From Terribacillus sp. FSL K6-0262 (GTDB lineage Bacteria > Bacillota > Bacilli > Bacillales > Amphibacillaceae): a DNA stretch of 64,000 bases. The notes under the pieces were generated by a model. It was not told the origin of the DNA, searched no databases, and saw only the letters and a list, made by a program, of their open reading frames with translations. Below are positions 51,032 through 59,611 of this stretch, one piece after another (the stretch's first letter is position 1; the number at the start of each line of letters is the position of its first letter). The stretch lies in contig NZ_CP150277.1 in assembly GCF_037977385.1 (NCBI RefSeq), positions 806,001-870,000 of the forward strand, given 5' to 3'. Both the position numbers and the translations under genes were made by a program.

Positions 51032-52765
51032 ATGTACGCTTATTTCAATTTTGCTGATGCAGACGGGCAGACACAGCATCGCCGATTCACGGGACAGCAT
51101 GCATTGCTGACTGCTCACACGATGGAAGAAGTCATACCCTGCCTTGAGCAGGTGCAAGCATATACAAAAAAAGGATTTTATGCAGCCGGCTATCTATCCT
51201 ACGAAGCTGCAGGAGCATTCGATCCAAACTATGTCACTGCAGAAGGGGCAAATCTGCCGCTGCTGCAATTCGGCATCTATAAAAATCATTGTAAAGAACA
51301 GCCAGCAGCAATTGGCACAGCACCAGAAAAACTGAATTGGGAGCCAGCCATCCGAAAAAAAGAGTATGAGCAGGCTATCCGGACGATCAAAGAGGAGATT
51401 GCTTCCGGAAACACCTATCAAACAAATTATACGATGCGTCTGCGCACACATTATGCCGATGATCCCGCCGCCCTTTTCCGCCAGATGCAGCAAGCGCAGC
51501 GTGCAGATTACACTGCCTATCTTGATTGGGAAGATACAGCAGTATTGTCTGCTTCTCCAGAGTTATTTTTCCGCTGGGACGGGAAACGCATCATCACGAA
51601 GCCAATGAAAGGCACAACCAAACGCGGGGATACATACGAGCAGGATCTTAAACAGCGGGAAACCCTCGCAGCATCCGCGAAGGATCGTGCTGAAAATGTC
51701 ATGATCGTCGACCTTTTGCGAAATGATATCAGCCGGGTCGCCAAGCTGGGGACTGTCCAGGTCCCAGCTTTGTATACAGTCGAGAAATACCCGACCGTCT
51801 ACCAGATGACCTCGACCGTCGAAGCGGAAACCGTCCCGGGCACAACGATCATTGACATCATGCGCGCACTTTTTCCATGCGGATCGATCACAGGTGCTCC
51901 CAAAGCCAGTACGATGCAAATCATCTCCAATCTTGAGCCGGAACCACGGGAAGTCTACTGCGGTGCCATCGGCTATATCGAGCCAAATGGCGAAGCTGTC
52001 TTTAATGTACCCATCCGTACGGCGATAGTCGATAAAACGAAACAGCAGGCTACGTACAGCGTCGGAGGAGGCATCACCTGGGACTCCACTGCCGATGGGG
52101 AGTACGAAGAAGCAATCGCCAAATCATCCGTGCTGCAGGAACAGCTTCCTGAGTTTGAACTGCTTGAAACAATAGCGTATGAAGATGGTGCTTACGTGCT
52201 GGAGGATGAGCACCTGCAGCGACTAATGCAATCTGCCGATTATTTCAGCATTCCAATCGAGGAAGCAGATATCCGTGATCTCCTGCGTCAGCATCAAGCA
52301 GCGTATCCGGGACAATCCCATCGATTACGCCTTTTAGCTGATCAACGCGGAAAGCTTGCGCTTTTTCATAGTGAGCTGCCAGCTCCAATGAAAGGTAAGC
52401 AAAAATTCGCACTTGCTGACACACCTATCGACAAGACAAATCGATATTATTACCATAAGACGACTTATCGCCAAATATACGACGACTACAAGCTCAAGGA
52501 ACCGGATATTTTTGATACGCTGCTTTGGAATGAAGCAGGTGAGCTGACAGAATTCACGATCGGCAATCTAGTCATGGAGCAGGATGGTGAACTGCTGACA
52601 CCTCCAGTATCAAGCGGCTTGCTGCCAGGCACATTGCGGGAAGTTTTAGTGAAAAAAGGTACGATAAAAGAAACCATCTTGACGAAAGCCTACCTCCAAA
52701 CCGCCTCCCGTATATGGCTGATCAATAGTGTTCGCGGCTGGGTGGAAATGGAGCCCGTCCATTAA
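51032..52765 (+). CDS. pabB: Aminodeoxychorismate synthase component I fused to 4-amino-4-deoxychorismate lyase (PabB-PabC)
   Basis: A 577-residue fusion that makes p-aminobenzoate for folate. Residues about 1-375 are the chorismate-binding PabB module: NTYQTNYTMRL, SPELFFRWDGKRIITKPMKGT (the Lys in PMKGT is the nucleophile typical of PabB, not TrpE), KDRAENVMIVDLLRNDISRV, and GSITGAPKASTMQII. The remaining 200 residues are a class IV PLP lyase (YEDGAYVLEDEHLQRL, HKTTYRQIYDD with PLP Lys, LWNEAGELTEFTIGNLV, SGLLPGTLRE). Amide nitrogen must come from a PabA encoded elsewhere. It is convergent with a methyltransferase gene and overlaps it by 4 bp. Confidence 0.93.
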   Translation: MYAYFNFADADGQTQHRRFTGQHALLTAHTMEEVIPCLEQVQAYTKKGFYAAGYLSYEAAGAFDPNYVTAEGANLPLLQFGIYKNHCKEQPAAIGTAPEKLNWEPAIRKKEYEQAIRTIKEEIASGNTYQTNYTMRLRTHYADDPAALFRQMQQAQRADYTAYLDWEDTAVLSASPELFFRWDGKRIITKPMKGTTKRGDTYEQDLKQRETLAASAKDRAENVMIVDLLRNDISRVAKLGTVQVPALYTVEKYPTVYQMTSTVEAETVPGTTIIDIMRALFPCGSITGAPKASTMQIISNLEPEPREVYCGAIGYIEPNGEAVFNVPIRTAIVDKTKQQATYSVGGGITWDSTADGEYEEAIAKSSVLQEQLPEFELLETIAYEDGAYVLEDEHLQRLMQSADYFSIPIEEADIRDLLRQHQAAYPGQSHRLRLLADQRGKLALFHSELPAPMKGKQKFALADTPIDKTNRYYYHKTTYRQIYDDYKLKEPDIFDTLLWNEAGELTEFTIGNLVMEQDGELLTPPVSSGLLPGTLREVLVKKGTIKETILTKAYLQTASRIWLINSVRGWVEMEPVH

Positions 52766-52780
52766 GGACGGGCTGTTTTT
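52752..52780. terminator. Terminator shared by pabB-pabC and the methyltransferase gene
   Basis: AGCCCGTCC pairs with GGACGGGCT with the overlapping stop codons of both genes in the 4-nt loop; TTTTT follows on the plus strand. Confidence 0.88.
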
Positions 52781-53508
52781 CTCGCCTTCAAAATCAAAAA
52801 AGACGGCCGGCGCAGCTCATGCTCTATCCGCGGAAGCTTGGCAATGGCAGCTCCATCCGGAACTGGTTCGATTACTTCTTCCAGGCTGAAACCGTTCCGG
52901 ATAAGCCCATTGCACAAAGCCGCAAACGATCGATGGTAATAAATCACTCCATCCACATACCATTTGGTCTCGCGTCTGTCTTGCTCGTGGTAGTTATCAA
53001 CGGCGAAATGGAGCCAGTTCCCTTCTGTATCCGTGATCCATTTCTTCCCTTCCTTTCTGGCAGTGACAATTGGATGCTCAGTGGAGAATAATAGGACAGC
53101 CCCTTCTTTCAAGGCCGCATGGATGGATCGGATGACTGCTTCATAGTCTGCAACGTAATGCATCACAAGCGAACTGACCGCAACATCATAGCTTCCGCTG
53201 GCAAACACTGCATCCTCCAACGCTGTTTGAACGTATTCTATTGCAGGATGGGCATTTCTGTTTTTTGCTTCCCGCAGCATATTACCGGATGGATCAATCG
53301 CTGTCACACGTAATGCTCCCTGTTCGGCACAATACCTTGCCAAATCCCCCATGCCACAGCCAATATCCAAGACACGCTTGCCCTCTAAATCAGGCAGCAT
53401 CCGTTTGATTTCCGGCTGCTCCAGCAGTTCATTGTAATTCACCGGATTTTCCCGGAGAGCCTTGTAATTTTCAAAAAATAACTCGTTGTCATAAATATTC
53501 TGCTTCAT
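52762..53508 (-). CDS. Class I SAM-dependent methyltransferase
   Basis: A 248-residue methyltransferase with motif I in GKRVLDIGCGMGDLARYCAE, motif II ALRVTAIDPSGNMLREA, and motif III/IV SGSYDVAVSSLVMHYVADYE. The general fold matches Methyltransf_11 proteins; the acceptor is unknown. GGAGGCGTTATC precedes the ATG. It stands alone, with its stop codon overlapping that of pabB-pabC. Confidence 0.88.
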   Translation of the reverse strand: MKQNIYDNELFFENYKALRENPVNYNELLEQPEIKRMLPDLEGKRVLDIGCGMGDLARYCAEQGALRVTAIDPSGNMLREAKNRNAHPAIEYVQTALEDAVFASGSYDVAVSSLVMHYVADYEAVIRSIHAALKEGAVLLFSTEHPIVTARKEGKKWITDTEGNWLHFAVDNYHEQDRRETKWYVDGVIYYHRSFAALCNGLIRNGFSLEEVIEPVPDGAAIAKLPRIEHELRRPSFLILKARKTARP

Positions 53509-53629
53509 GATAACGCCTCCTAATCTATAATCGAATACAATTCCATTTTGGCATCAATTTAATAAAATACTAGACTTATAATTCTGATTTTTGTATCATT
53601 TAGATTGAGGCGTATCTTCTTTAAGATAA

Positions 53630-53658
53630 TAAAAAAGATCACCATCGTGACCTTTTCA
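53630..53658 (-). terminator. Terminator of the MerR-like gene
   Basis: AAAAGGTCAC pairs with GTGATCTTTT with one G-T pair and a short loop, TTTT following on the minus strand; it overlaps the stop codon. Confidence 0.75.
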
Positions 53659-54069
53659 TGATTTATCCCTCAGCTTTTCCATCTCTTTTTTCATCTGTTT
53701 CTTCAGCTGCTTGAACAGCTTTTCCCGCTCTTTCTTCACTGCTTTTTTCACTGCATGCGAGATGAGCTTCTCCAGTTCCTCAGAGGTCATGACCAGTTTT
53801 TTTGTGTCCGGCTCATACTCTTTGGTCTTGCTTTGCCCAGTCAGCTGCTGGATTGCATCAGCAAATGACAGTTTTTCTCCAAGTAATCTCTTTAATTCCT
53901 CCAAAGTGGCAATGTCTTGTTCCGTATATATCCGTTGTCCTTTCTCATTTCGTTCAAATGGATAATGGGCACCTTCCAATGCGATAGCCCATCTTCTAAG
54001 CGTCGAGGTCGTTACATCCAATGAAGCAGCCAGATCCTTTGCCATGTACTGCGTTTCTTGCCCGGACAA
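53656..54069 (-). CDS. MerR-like DNA-binding protein with a basic coiled-coil tail
   Basis: A 137-residue protein. The N-terminal MerR helix-turn-helix is YMAKDLAASLDVTTSTLRRWAIALE with wing RNEKGQRIYTEQDIATLEEL; the C-terminal 50 residues are a Lys-rich predicted coiled coil (KKAVKKEREKLFKQLKKQMK). It resembles the DUF3967/RacA-like small MerR proteins of Bacilli, with no effector-binding domain. The ribosome site AAGGGGG is only 1 nt from the ATG at 54075 but 7 nt from the in-frame TTG at 54069, which I prefer. A TTGGAT-16-TATACT promoter lies upstream with two AGTATAC repeats. Confidence 0.7.
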   Translation of the reverse strand: MSGQETQYMAKDLAASLDVTTSTLRRWAIALEGAHYPFERNEKGQRIYTEQDIATLEELKRLLGEKLSFADAIQQLTGQSKTKEYEPDTKKLVMTSEELEKLISHAVKKAVKKEREKLFKQLKKQMKKEMEKLRDKS

Positions 54070-54153
54070 ATACATTCCCCCTTGCCGTATGTATACTGGA
54101 AACACTTTCCTAAAGTATACTATAGGAATGGCAGAATCCAAAGCCCGGATAGT

Positions 54154-54588
54154 CTAAAATGACTCGATCCACTGCCGGAGTGCGCAAGCCTGATGCTGGT
54201 GAAACAAATGATTCACTGCTTCCTCCGGTTTCAGCCAGATCAATTCATGGTCTTCCTCCGCTGGTTCCATCTCTTTTAAACCAATCGAGCAGCTATAAAA
54301 ACTTGCTACATTCTGTATGTATCGAGCATCCCTGGACTGGAAAAATTGTGTCCCGGTACATAGAAATGATGGCTTGTTTATCAAATAGCCTGTTTCCTCC
54401 AAAACCTCCCTTCGCAGGGTTTCCACTTCATCCTCGCCATGCTCCATTCCTCCCCCAGGCAGGAAAAGCAGTTGATCATATGTCAGCCTTATCACTCCTA
54501 TTCTTTTGGATTTGTCGTGGATTATCCCATAGACCGCCCGCCTTTCTTTATATTCCTGGCCGGGCTCTTTGCTACCGAATACATGCAT
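54154..54588 (-). CDS. Nudix hydrolase
   Basis: A 144-residue pyrophosphohydrolase. The Nudix box is GGGMEHGEDEVETLRREVLEETGY, seen in pieces GGGMEHGEDE and REVLEETGY, with both catalytic Glu pairs present. The family hydrolyses nucleoside diphosphates linked to another group, such as oxidised dNTPs or sugar nucleotides; substrate unknown. It is monocistronic between the MerR-like gene and the mannosidase operon, on the same strand. Confidence 0.88.
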   Translation of the reverse strand: MHVFGSKEPGQEYKERRAVYGIIHDKSKRIGVIRLTYDQLLFLPGGGMEHGEDEVETLRREVLEETGYLINKPSFLCTGTQFFQSRDARYIQNVASFYSCSIGLKEMEPAEEDHELIWLKPEEAVNHLFHQHQACALRQWIESF

Positions 54589-54633
54589 CGTCTACCTCCT
54601 TATCATTGGTAAACATTAGTATACAAGAAAAAA

Positions 54634-54656
54634 GAAAAGCCCATGAGGGACTTTTC
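54634..54656 (-). terminator. Terminator of the mannosidase operon
   Basis: AAAAGTCCC pairs with GGGCTTTT around a 4-nt loop (one mismatch) and TTTTTTC follows on the minus strand, directly after the GH38 stop. Confidence 0.75.
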
Positions 54657-57600
54657 TCAGGATTGGGATAGACGAATCGTCTTTATCTCATATGGAGTGA
54701 AGGATAACTCTATCGTTCCTTCCTGCGGGCTTTTATCTATAACTCTTTCCCGCAGATCACATTCCTGCCAGCTCGTATACGCAAAGACAGGCTGGATCGT
54801 CACCTCCTGTGTCCCCCCTGTGTATTCATGCAGACGGATGACGATATCGTCATTATCTTCTGCTTTTTTCATTGCATCCAGCTGCACATGAGGATTATCA
54901 ATGACAAATAGCTTATCTGTGTTTTTCTCTTTACCTCCGCAGCATACTCGGAACGGCTGATTGAGCTTCCAGGCTTCCTGTACCGTATTTGCTTCCACCC
55001 ATCCTTTTTCATGCGGGTAAAGGGAGTACGTAAAGAAATGACGGCCCTGATCTTGCTCGATATCCGGTGCAATCGCGGACTTAATCAAAGACAATCGAAT
55101 CGTATGATCTTTGATATCGTGTCCATACTTGCAATCATTCAGCAGGCTGACGCCATAATTACGCTCGGAGAAATCCACCCATTGATGGGCAACCGATTCG
55201 AATCTGGCTGCATCCCAGGAAGTATTCCAATGCGTCGGCCGCTTGACGTTGCCATATTGGATATCATATGTTGCTTCCGTAGCACGGATACGAACCGGAA
55301 AGGCTACTTTCAATAATTGCTGACGTTCATGCCAATCCACTTCTGTCTTAAAATCGATCACTTTCCGCTTGCGGTAAAAAATGATGTCCTGATGAATCGT
55401 CGAACTGCCATAATGCCAGTTTGCTTCGATGACAAGCTGCAGCGGTCCTGCTTCCTTCAGAGTGAGATCAAGAAGATTCGTAATCTCTCTCTTTTTCTCC
55501 TGATAGAACAAATCAATATCCCAAGCATCATAATCCAGCGGCTTATCCTCAAAAACCTGGAACACATTCACCGTCTCTGCCTGTGCTACTACCTGCCGTT
55601 TCGCCTTTTTATCATATAGGGATTCGATTTGTCCAACTTCATTGAATTTCACTTCATAAAATGGAGTCACAAGCTCCCGACCCTTCCATTCGAACCACCC
55701 TTCCCCTGGTTCGGTGTCTGCCTTTTCCGTATTCAGATAGATTTGTTTACATCCCGTCCCTGGAACATCCGGTACATCGACCAGCCAGCCGTCCTTGCCC
55801 TTTTGGGCCAGTAAAACCTCACCGTCTTCATCCTCCCATACACCTTCATCCTCTGTCTTTATCTTGACGATGCCATCCAAATTCCAGGATGAGGAATTGA
55901 CGATACTCCATGCTTGCTTCTTATCTGCAGCCAGGCTGTCTGCCGCTTCTTTTTGTAAGATTTGCAGTTTTGCACGGGCTTCCTCATATTCCTTCTTGCT
56001 GTCTTCATATACTTCCCGAATGGAAGAACCCGGAATTATATCGTGAAATTGATTCCGCAGTACGGTCCTCCACACCTCTTCCAGGGTATCGGATGGATAA
56101 TTCAGAAAATCATTTGCCTGTATTGCTTTCCATACTTGGATGAATTCCGTTTCACGCAGCTCCAATTCCATTTTGCGATTCATTTTTTTATTGTAAGCCT
56201 GACTTGTATACGTACCGCGGTGATACTCCAAGTATAGCTCCCCATCCCAAACCGGCATGAATTCCGATGTATGCCGGGTTTGATGATGCAGCGATTCAAA
56301 GTAACTTTTCACATCGCCTGTTTTGACATTGGGGAGTCCTGGTATACGATCGAGTCTCCGTCTCATCTCGAGCATCGTGCGGTTTACGCCGCCCCCGCCG
56401 TCTCCGTATCCATAGGAAAGGAGGAGCTCCTTCGTCAGTGCTTTGTTTTTATAGTTATCCCACGTACCAGTTACGGTATCCGGCAGGATTTGACCATTAT
56501 AAGTAGCGAACCAGGTATTTTCCCTTGGAGAAGGATCCGGTGTGGTGATGAATTGGGTCAGTACTTCACTTCCATCCAATCCCCGCCAAGTGAATGTATC
56601 ATTCGGCATCCTATTGAATTGGTTCCAGCTGATTTTTGATGTCAGAAAAGTATTGATTCCGGCTTTGGTAAGGATTTGAGGCAATGCCCAGGAGTAACCG
56701 AACACATCCGGCAGCCACAGATAATGCACATCTTTTCCGAATTCTTCCTGGATGAACTTTGCTCCTTGCAGGATCTGACGCACCAAGGATTCACCAGAAG
56801 GCAAATTGCAATCGGCCTCCAGCCACATTGCTCCATCCACTTCCCATTGCCCTTCAGCGATTCTCTCTTTGATCTGGGCATACAATTCCGGAAAGTCTTG
56901 TTTTACATAGCTATAGAGCTGTGGCTGTGTTTGCAGGAATTTATAGTCTGGGTATCTCTCCATCAGACGCAAAGCCGTGGAGAAGGAGCGCCCCGCCTTC
57001 TCCCTTGTATGTTTAAGACGCCACAGCCAAGCCACATCGATATGGGTATGGCCGATACAGCGAATAGTCACCGGGGAAGAACTGTCCATGGCATCCAGCC
57101 GGTCCTGAAGATGGTCATTTGCCTCATAGACAGACTGATAGAACGCATCGCTGCCCGGTGAGCTCCAGTCTATCAATCGGATGGTATGGTCCAGCAGTGA
57201 TAGAAGCTGTACCCGCTCCGCAGCATTCTCGTCCAGTATTCGTATCGTTTCTAAAATGGCAAAGGACGTATAATAGAAATCATCGGTTCGTTCATCGAAA
57301 ACCGCTAGTTCAGCCTGCTTCAACTGATGCTCTTGATCTATCCTTTTACCGCCTCCTTCCAAGCCAGACCACAAACGAAATGCCAGATAGATAGGCTTAC
57401 CATGCCAGTCATCCTCGAAAAATAATTCCTGGTGATTGGAATCCACCGCTTGATACATCACTTTGTTCACATAGCATTGCGATTCAAAACCCGAATTCCC
57501 TCCGCCGCCTGTCTTGCCGAAATCAAATAATCCAACAACCTGCTTACCCGCCCATTCTTTGGGAAGATGGATTTCTTTTGCCAGCCAAACATAACGATCC

Positions 57601-57788
57601 CGGCCCTTCCAATGGTCACCTATATGAAGCTTCTCCTCGAAGACTTCCAGTGCCGGAACTTCCGGTGCAACCCTTTTCTCTTCATCCTCCAGCGCGAGAA
57701 AATGCTGCAGATCAAGTCGATCCCGATAACGATATTTCTCTAGTTCCTCTATTCTTCTTTCGAGCTGTCGTTCTTTCAAATTGAACAT
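54657..57788 (-). CDS. Alpha-mannosidase, glycoside hydrolase family 38
   Basis: A 1043-residue cytoplasmic retaining alpha-mannosidase. The zinc motif HTHIDVAWLWRLKHTREK starts the catalytic domain near residue 250; the nucleophile Asp is in WLEADCNLPSGESLVRQIL, and YLWLPDVFGYSWALPQI and GYGDGGGGVN are further family signatures. The C-terminal half is the beta-sandwich seen in bacterial GH38. No signal peptide exists, so substrate must be imported, presumably by the ABC transporter encoded directly upstream. Length is typical. Confidence 0.95.
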   Translation of the reverse strand: MFNLKERQLERRIEELEKYRYRDRLDLQHFLALEDEEKRVAPEVPALEVFEEKLHIGDHWKGRDRYVWLAKEIHLPKEWAGKQVVGLFDFGKTGGGGNSGFESQCYVNKVMYQAVDSNHQELFFEDDWHGKPIYLAFRLWSGLEGGGKRIDQEHQLKQAELAVFDERTDDFYYTSFAILETIRILDENAAERVQLLSLLDHTIRLIDWSSPGSDAFYQSVYEANDHLQDRLDAMDSSSPVTIRCIGHTHIDVAWLWRLKHTREKAGRSFSTALRLMERYPDYKFLQTQPQLYSYVKQDFPELYAQIKERIAEGQWEVDGAMWLEADCNLPSGESLVRQILQGAKFIQEEFGKDVHYLWLPDVFGYSWALPQILTKAGINTFLTSKISWNQFNRMPNDTFTWRGLDGSEVLTQFITTPDPSPRENTWFATYNGQILPDTVTGTWDNYKNKALTKELLLSYGYGDGGGGVNRTMLEMRRRLDRIPGLPNVKTGDVKSYFESLHHQTRHTSEFMPVWDGELYLEYHRGTYTSQAYNKKMNRKMELELRETEFIQVWKAIQANDFLNYPSDTLEEVWRTVLRNQFHDIIPGSSIREVYEDSKKEYEEARAKLQILQKEAADSLAADKKQAWSIVNSSSWNLDGIVKIKTEDEGVWEDEDGEVLLAQKGKDGWLVDVPDVPGTGCKQIYLNTEKADTEPGEGWFEWKGRELVTPFYEVKFNEVGQIESLYDKKAKRQVVAQAETVNVFQVFEDKPLDYDAWDIDLFYQEKKREITNLLDLTLKEAGPLQLVIEANWHYGSSTIHQDIIFYRKRKVIDFKTEVDWHERQQLLKVAFPVRIRATEATYDIQYGNVKRPTHWNTSWDAARFESVAHQWVDFSERNYGVSLLNDCKYGHDIKDHTIRLSLIKSAIAPDIEQDQGRHFFTYSLYPHEKGWVEANTVQEAWKLNQPFRVCCGGKEKNTDKLFVIDNPHVQLDAMKKAEDNDDIVIRLHEYTGGTQEVTIQPVFAYTSWQECDLRERVIDKSPQEGTIELSFTPYEIKTIRLSQS

Positions 57789-57800
57789 ACTGACACTCCT

Positions 57801-58625
57801 TTATCCCTTGGAGGCTCCGCCGAGGCTGAAGCCCTTGGACATATATTTTTGTGCAAAGATATAAAGAATGATGGATGGCATTGTATACAGCATCGAGAAC
57901 GCGGCCAATTTGCCATACTCGATAATTCCGTAATTACCGAAGAATTGATACAGCGTCACGGATGCCGGAAGTTTTTCCTGAGTCTGCAGCAAAATATACG
58001 GAACGAAGAAGTTCCCCCAGCTGCCAGTGAAGGTAAAGATGGCAATCGTGAAAATCCCTGGCAGCATCAATGGTCCAACCACTTTCCGCATACTTGTCAA
58101 AACAGATGCCCCATCCACCCATGCGGATTCCTCCAGTTCGACCGGCACTGCATCCATGAAATTCTTCATCATCCAGATTGCATAGGGCAGCCCTGAGGCG
58201 GCAAGGAAAATCGTCGTGAAAATGATCGAATCCTGGATGTTCAAGAAAAGGAACAGCTGATAGACAGGCACCATGACAGCAGTGATCGGCAAAGACGTCA
58301 TAAATAATATGGTCAAAAGGAAGGAGCGCTTATAACGCAGCCGATAGCGGGAAAGCGGGTAGGCAGCCAATCCGGCAACAATCACGACTATCGTTGCCTG
58401 CCCAAGTGAAATGAACAAGCCAATCGCAAAAGAGCGGATATTACCCGGATCCGAAAGAATGGCGGTAAAGTTATCCAATGTCCATTTCCCCGGCAGCTTG
58501 ATGGCTTGTGTCGCCTGCTGGTCAAAAGAGGCGAAAACAAGCCATAAAAAAGGCAGCAAGAAGCAGATGGCCAAAAAGACCAGCGCCAGATAGTGGATCA
58601 CTAATTCTTTTTTCGATATCTTCAT
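57801..58625 (-). CDS. Carbohydrate ABC transporter permease (MalG type)
   Basis: A 274-residue permease with about six membrane helices and the ATPase-coupling loop ELEESAWVDGASVLTSMRKVVGPLMLPG (EAA motif). It pairs with the MalF-type gene 16 nt upstream. GGAGGAGGG lies before the ATG. With the binding protein and GH38 enzyme it should import mannosides. Confidence 0.92.
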   Translation of the reverse strand: MKISKKELVIHYLALVFLAICFLLPFLWLVFASFDQQATQAIKLPGKWTLDNFTAILSDPGNIRSFAIGLFISLGQATIVVIVAGLAAYPLSRYRLRYKRSFLLTILFMTSLPITAVMVPVYQLFLFLNIQDSIIFTTIFLAASGLPYAIWMMKNFMDAVPVELEESAWVDGASVLTSMRKVVGPLMLPGIFTIAIFTFTGSWGNFFVPYILLQTQEKLPASVTLYQFFGNYGIIEYGKLAAFSMLYTMPSIILYIFAQKYMSKGFSLGGASKG

Positions 58626-58641
58626 TCTGCATCCCTCCTCC

Positions 58642-59499
58642 TCATAGTTTCACTTTCATAAAACGCATGTACAGCAGACTGGCAATCGTCCCGATGACGA
58701 GTAATACGAGGGATATAGCCGTGCCGTATCCGAACTGATAGTTAACGAATGCTTGATTGTACATGAAGATAGGGAGTATCTGCGTAGCGTTGCCGGGTCC
58801 TCCGCCCGTCATCGTATAAATCAGCGTGAATACACCTAATGTCTGCAAAGTCACAAGCATCATATTGGTCACAATCGACCCTTTGACGATCGGGAGCGTC
58901 ACACGGAAAAATATCTGCCAGCGTGAAGCGCCATCCATCACTGCAGCTTCTTGTACTGATTTTGGCACATCATCCAGTGCCGCTTGGAAGACCATCATCG
59001 AAAAAGCCGTTCCATGCCAGATATTGGCGATGATGACACTAACCATCGGGAAGGTGAACAACCAGGTGATTGGTTCAAACCCGATTCCCTGCAGGATTGC
59101 ATTGAATGTACCTGCATCACTCAGGAAAGCCACCCAGCAAAAGGCAACGACAATTTCAGGCGTCACCCAGCCGGCAATCACAATGACACCGATGAAGCGT
59201 CTAAAACTGCGTCGTTTTTCTTTCATCAGCAATGCGATGATCAATCCCAATACAACCTGTCCGATTACAGCTGAGAAAAGCAAGAAGACAAGCGTCCGGA
59301 ATACACTGATCCGAAATTCGGGATCCTGGAACATATGGGCGAAATTTTGAAATCCGATGAACTGAATATTGGCTGCATCCGTTCCGGTCAATGACAAATT
59401 CGTAAAAGCAAAGCCGAAAGTCAATAACATCGGCGTAATGAAAAACAACAATAGAAGGATCCAAGATGGAGACAAAAAAAGTATCGCTTTCCTATGCAT
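58642..59499 (-). CDS. Carbohydrate ABC transporter permease (MalF type)
   Basis: A 285-residue permease with about six helices (LFLSPSWILLLLFFITPMLL at the N-terminus) and EAA loop DDVPKSVQEAAVMDGASRWQIFFRVTLPIVKG. It follows the binding-protein gene after a 112-bp intergenic segment with a large inverted repeat. No ATPase gene is present in the operon, so a shared MsmX-like ATPase is probably used. Confidence 0.92.
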   Translation of the reverse strand: MHRKAILFLSPSWILLLLFFITPMLLTFGFAFTNLSLTGTDAANIQFIGFQNFAHMFQDPEFRISVFRTLVFLLFSAVIGQVVLGLIIALLMKEKRRSFRRFIGVIVIAGWVTPEIVVAFCWVAFLSDAGTFNAILQGIGFEPITWLFTFPMVSVIIANIWHGTAFSMMVFQAALDDVPKSVQEAAVMDGASRWQIFFRVTLPIVKGSIVTNMMLVTLQTLGVFTLIYTMTGGGPGNATQILPIFMYNQAFVNYQFGYGTAISLVLLVIGTIASLLYMRFMKVKL

Positions 59500-59523
59500 A
59501 CATATTCGTCACCTTTCTTCTGC

Positions 59524-59603
59524 CCGATCAGAAGGAGCTGGTAAAAGATAGTCAAAGTCAAAACGTGACACTTGACCAATTGAATCCAGCACCTCTTGAT
59601 CGG
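59524..59603. repeat. Inverted repeat enclosing a 45-bp copy of the clpE leader
   Basis: Arms 59524-59541 and 59586-59603 match in 15 of 18 positions when inverted (CCGATCA...GCTGG). The loop, 59540-59584, is 43/45 identical to 517-561 in opposite orientation, the CtsR-box-containing leader of clpE, with mismatches at positions 4 and 24 only. The CtsR heptads here read GGTAAAA-GAT-AGTCAAA, one mismatch from the clpE version. It lies between the binding-protein and first permease genes. Confidence 0.8.
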
Positions 59604-59611
59604 ATGGTTTC

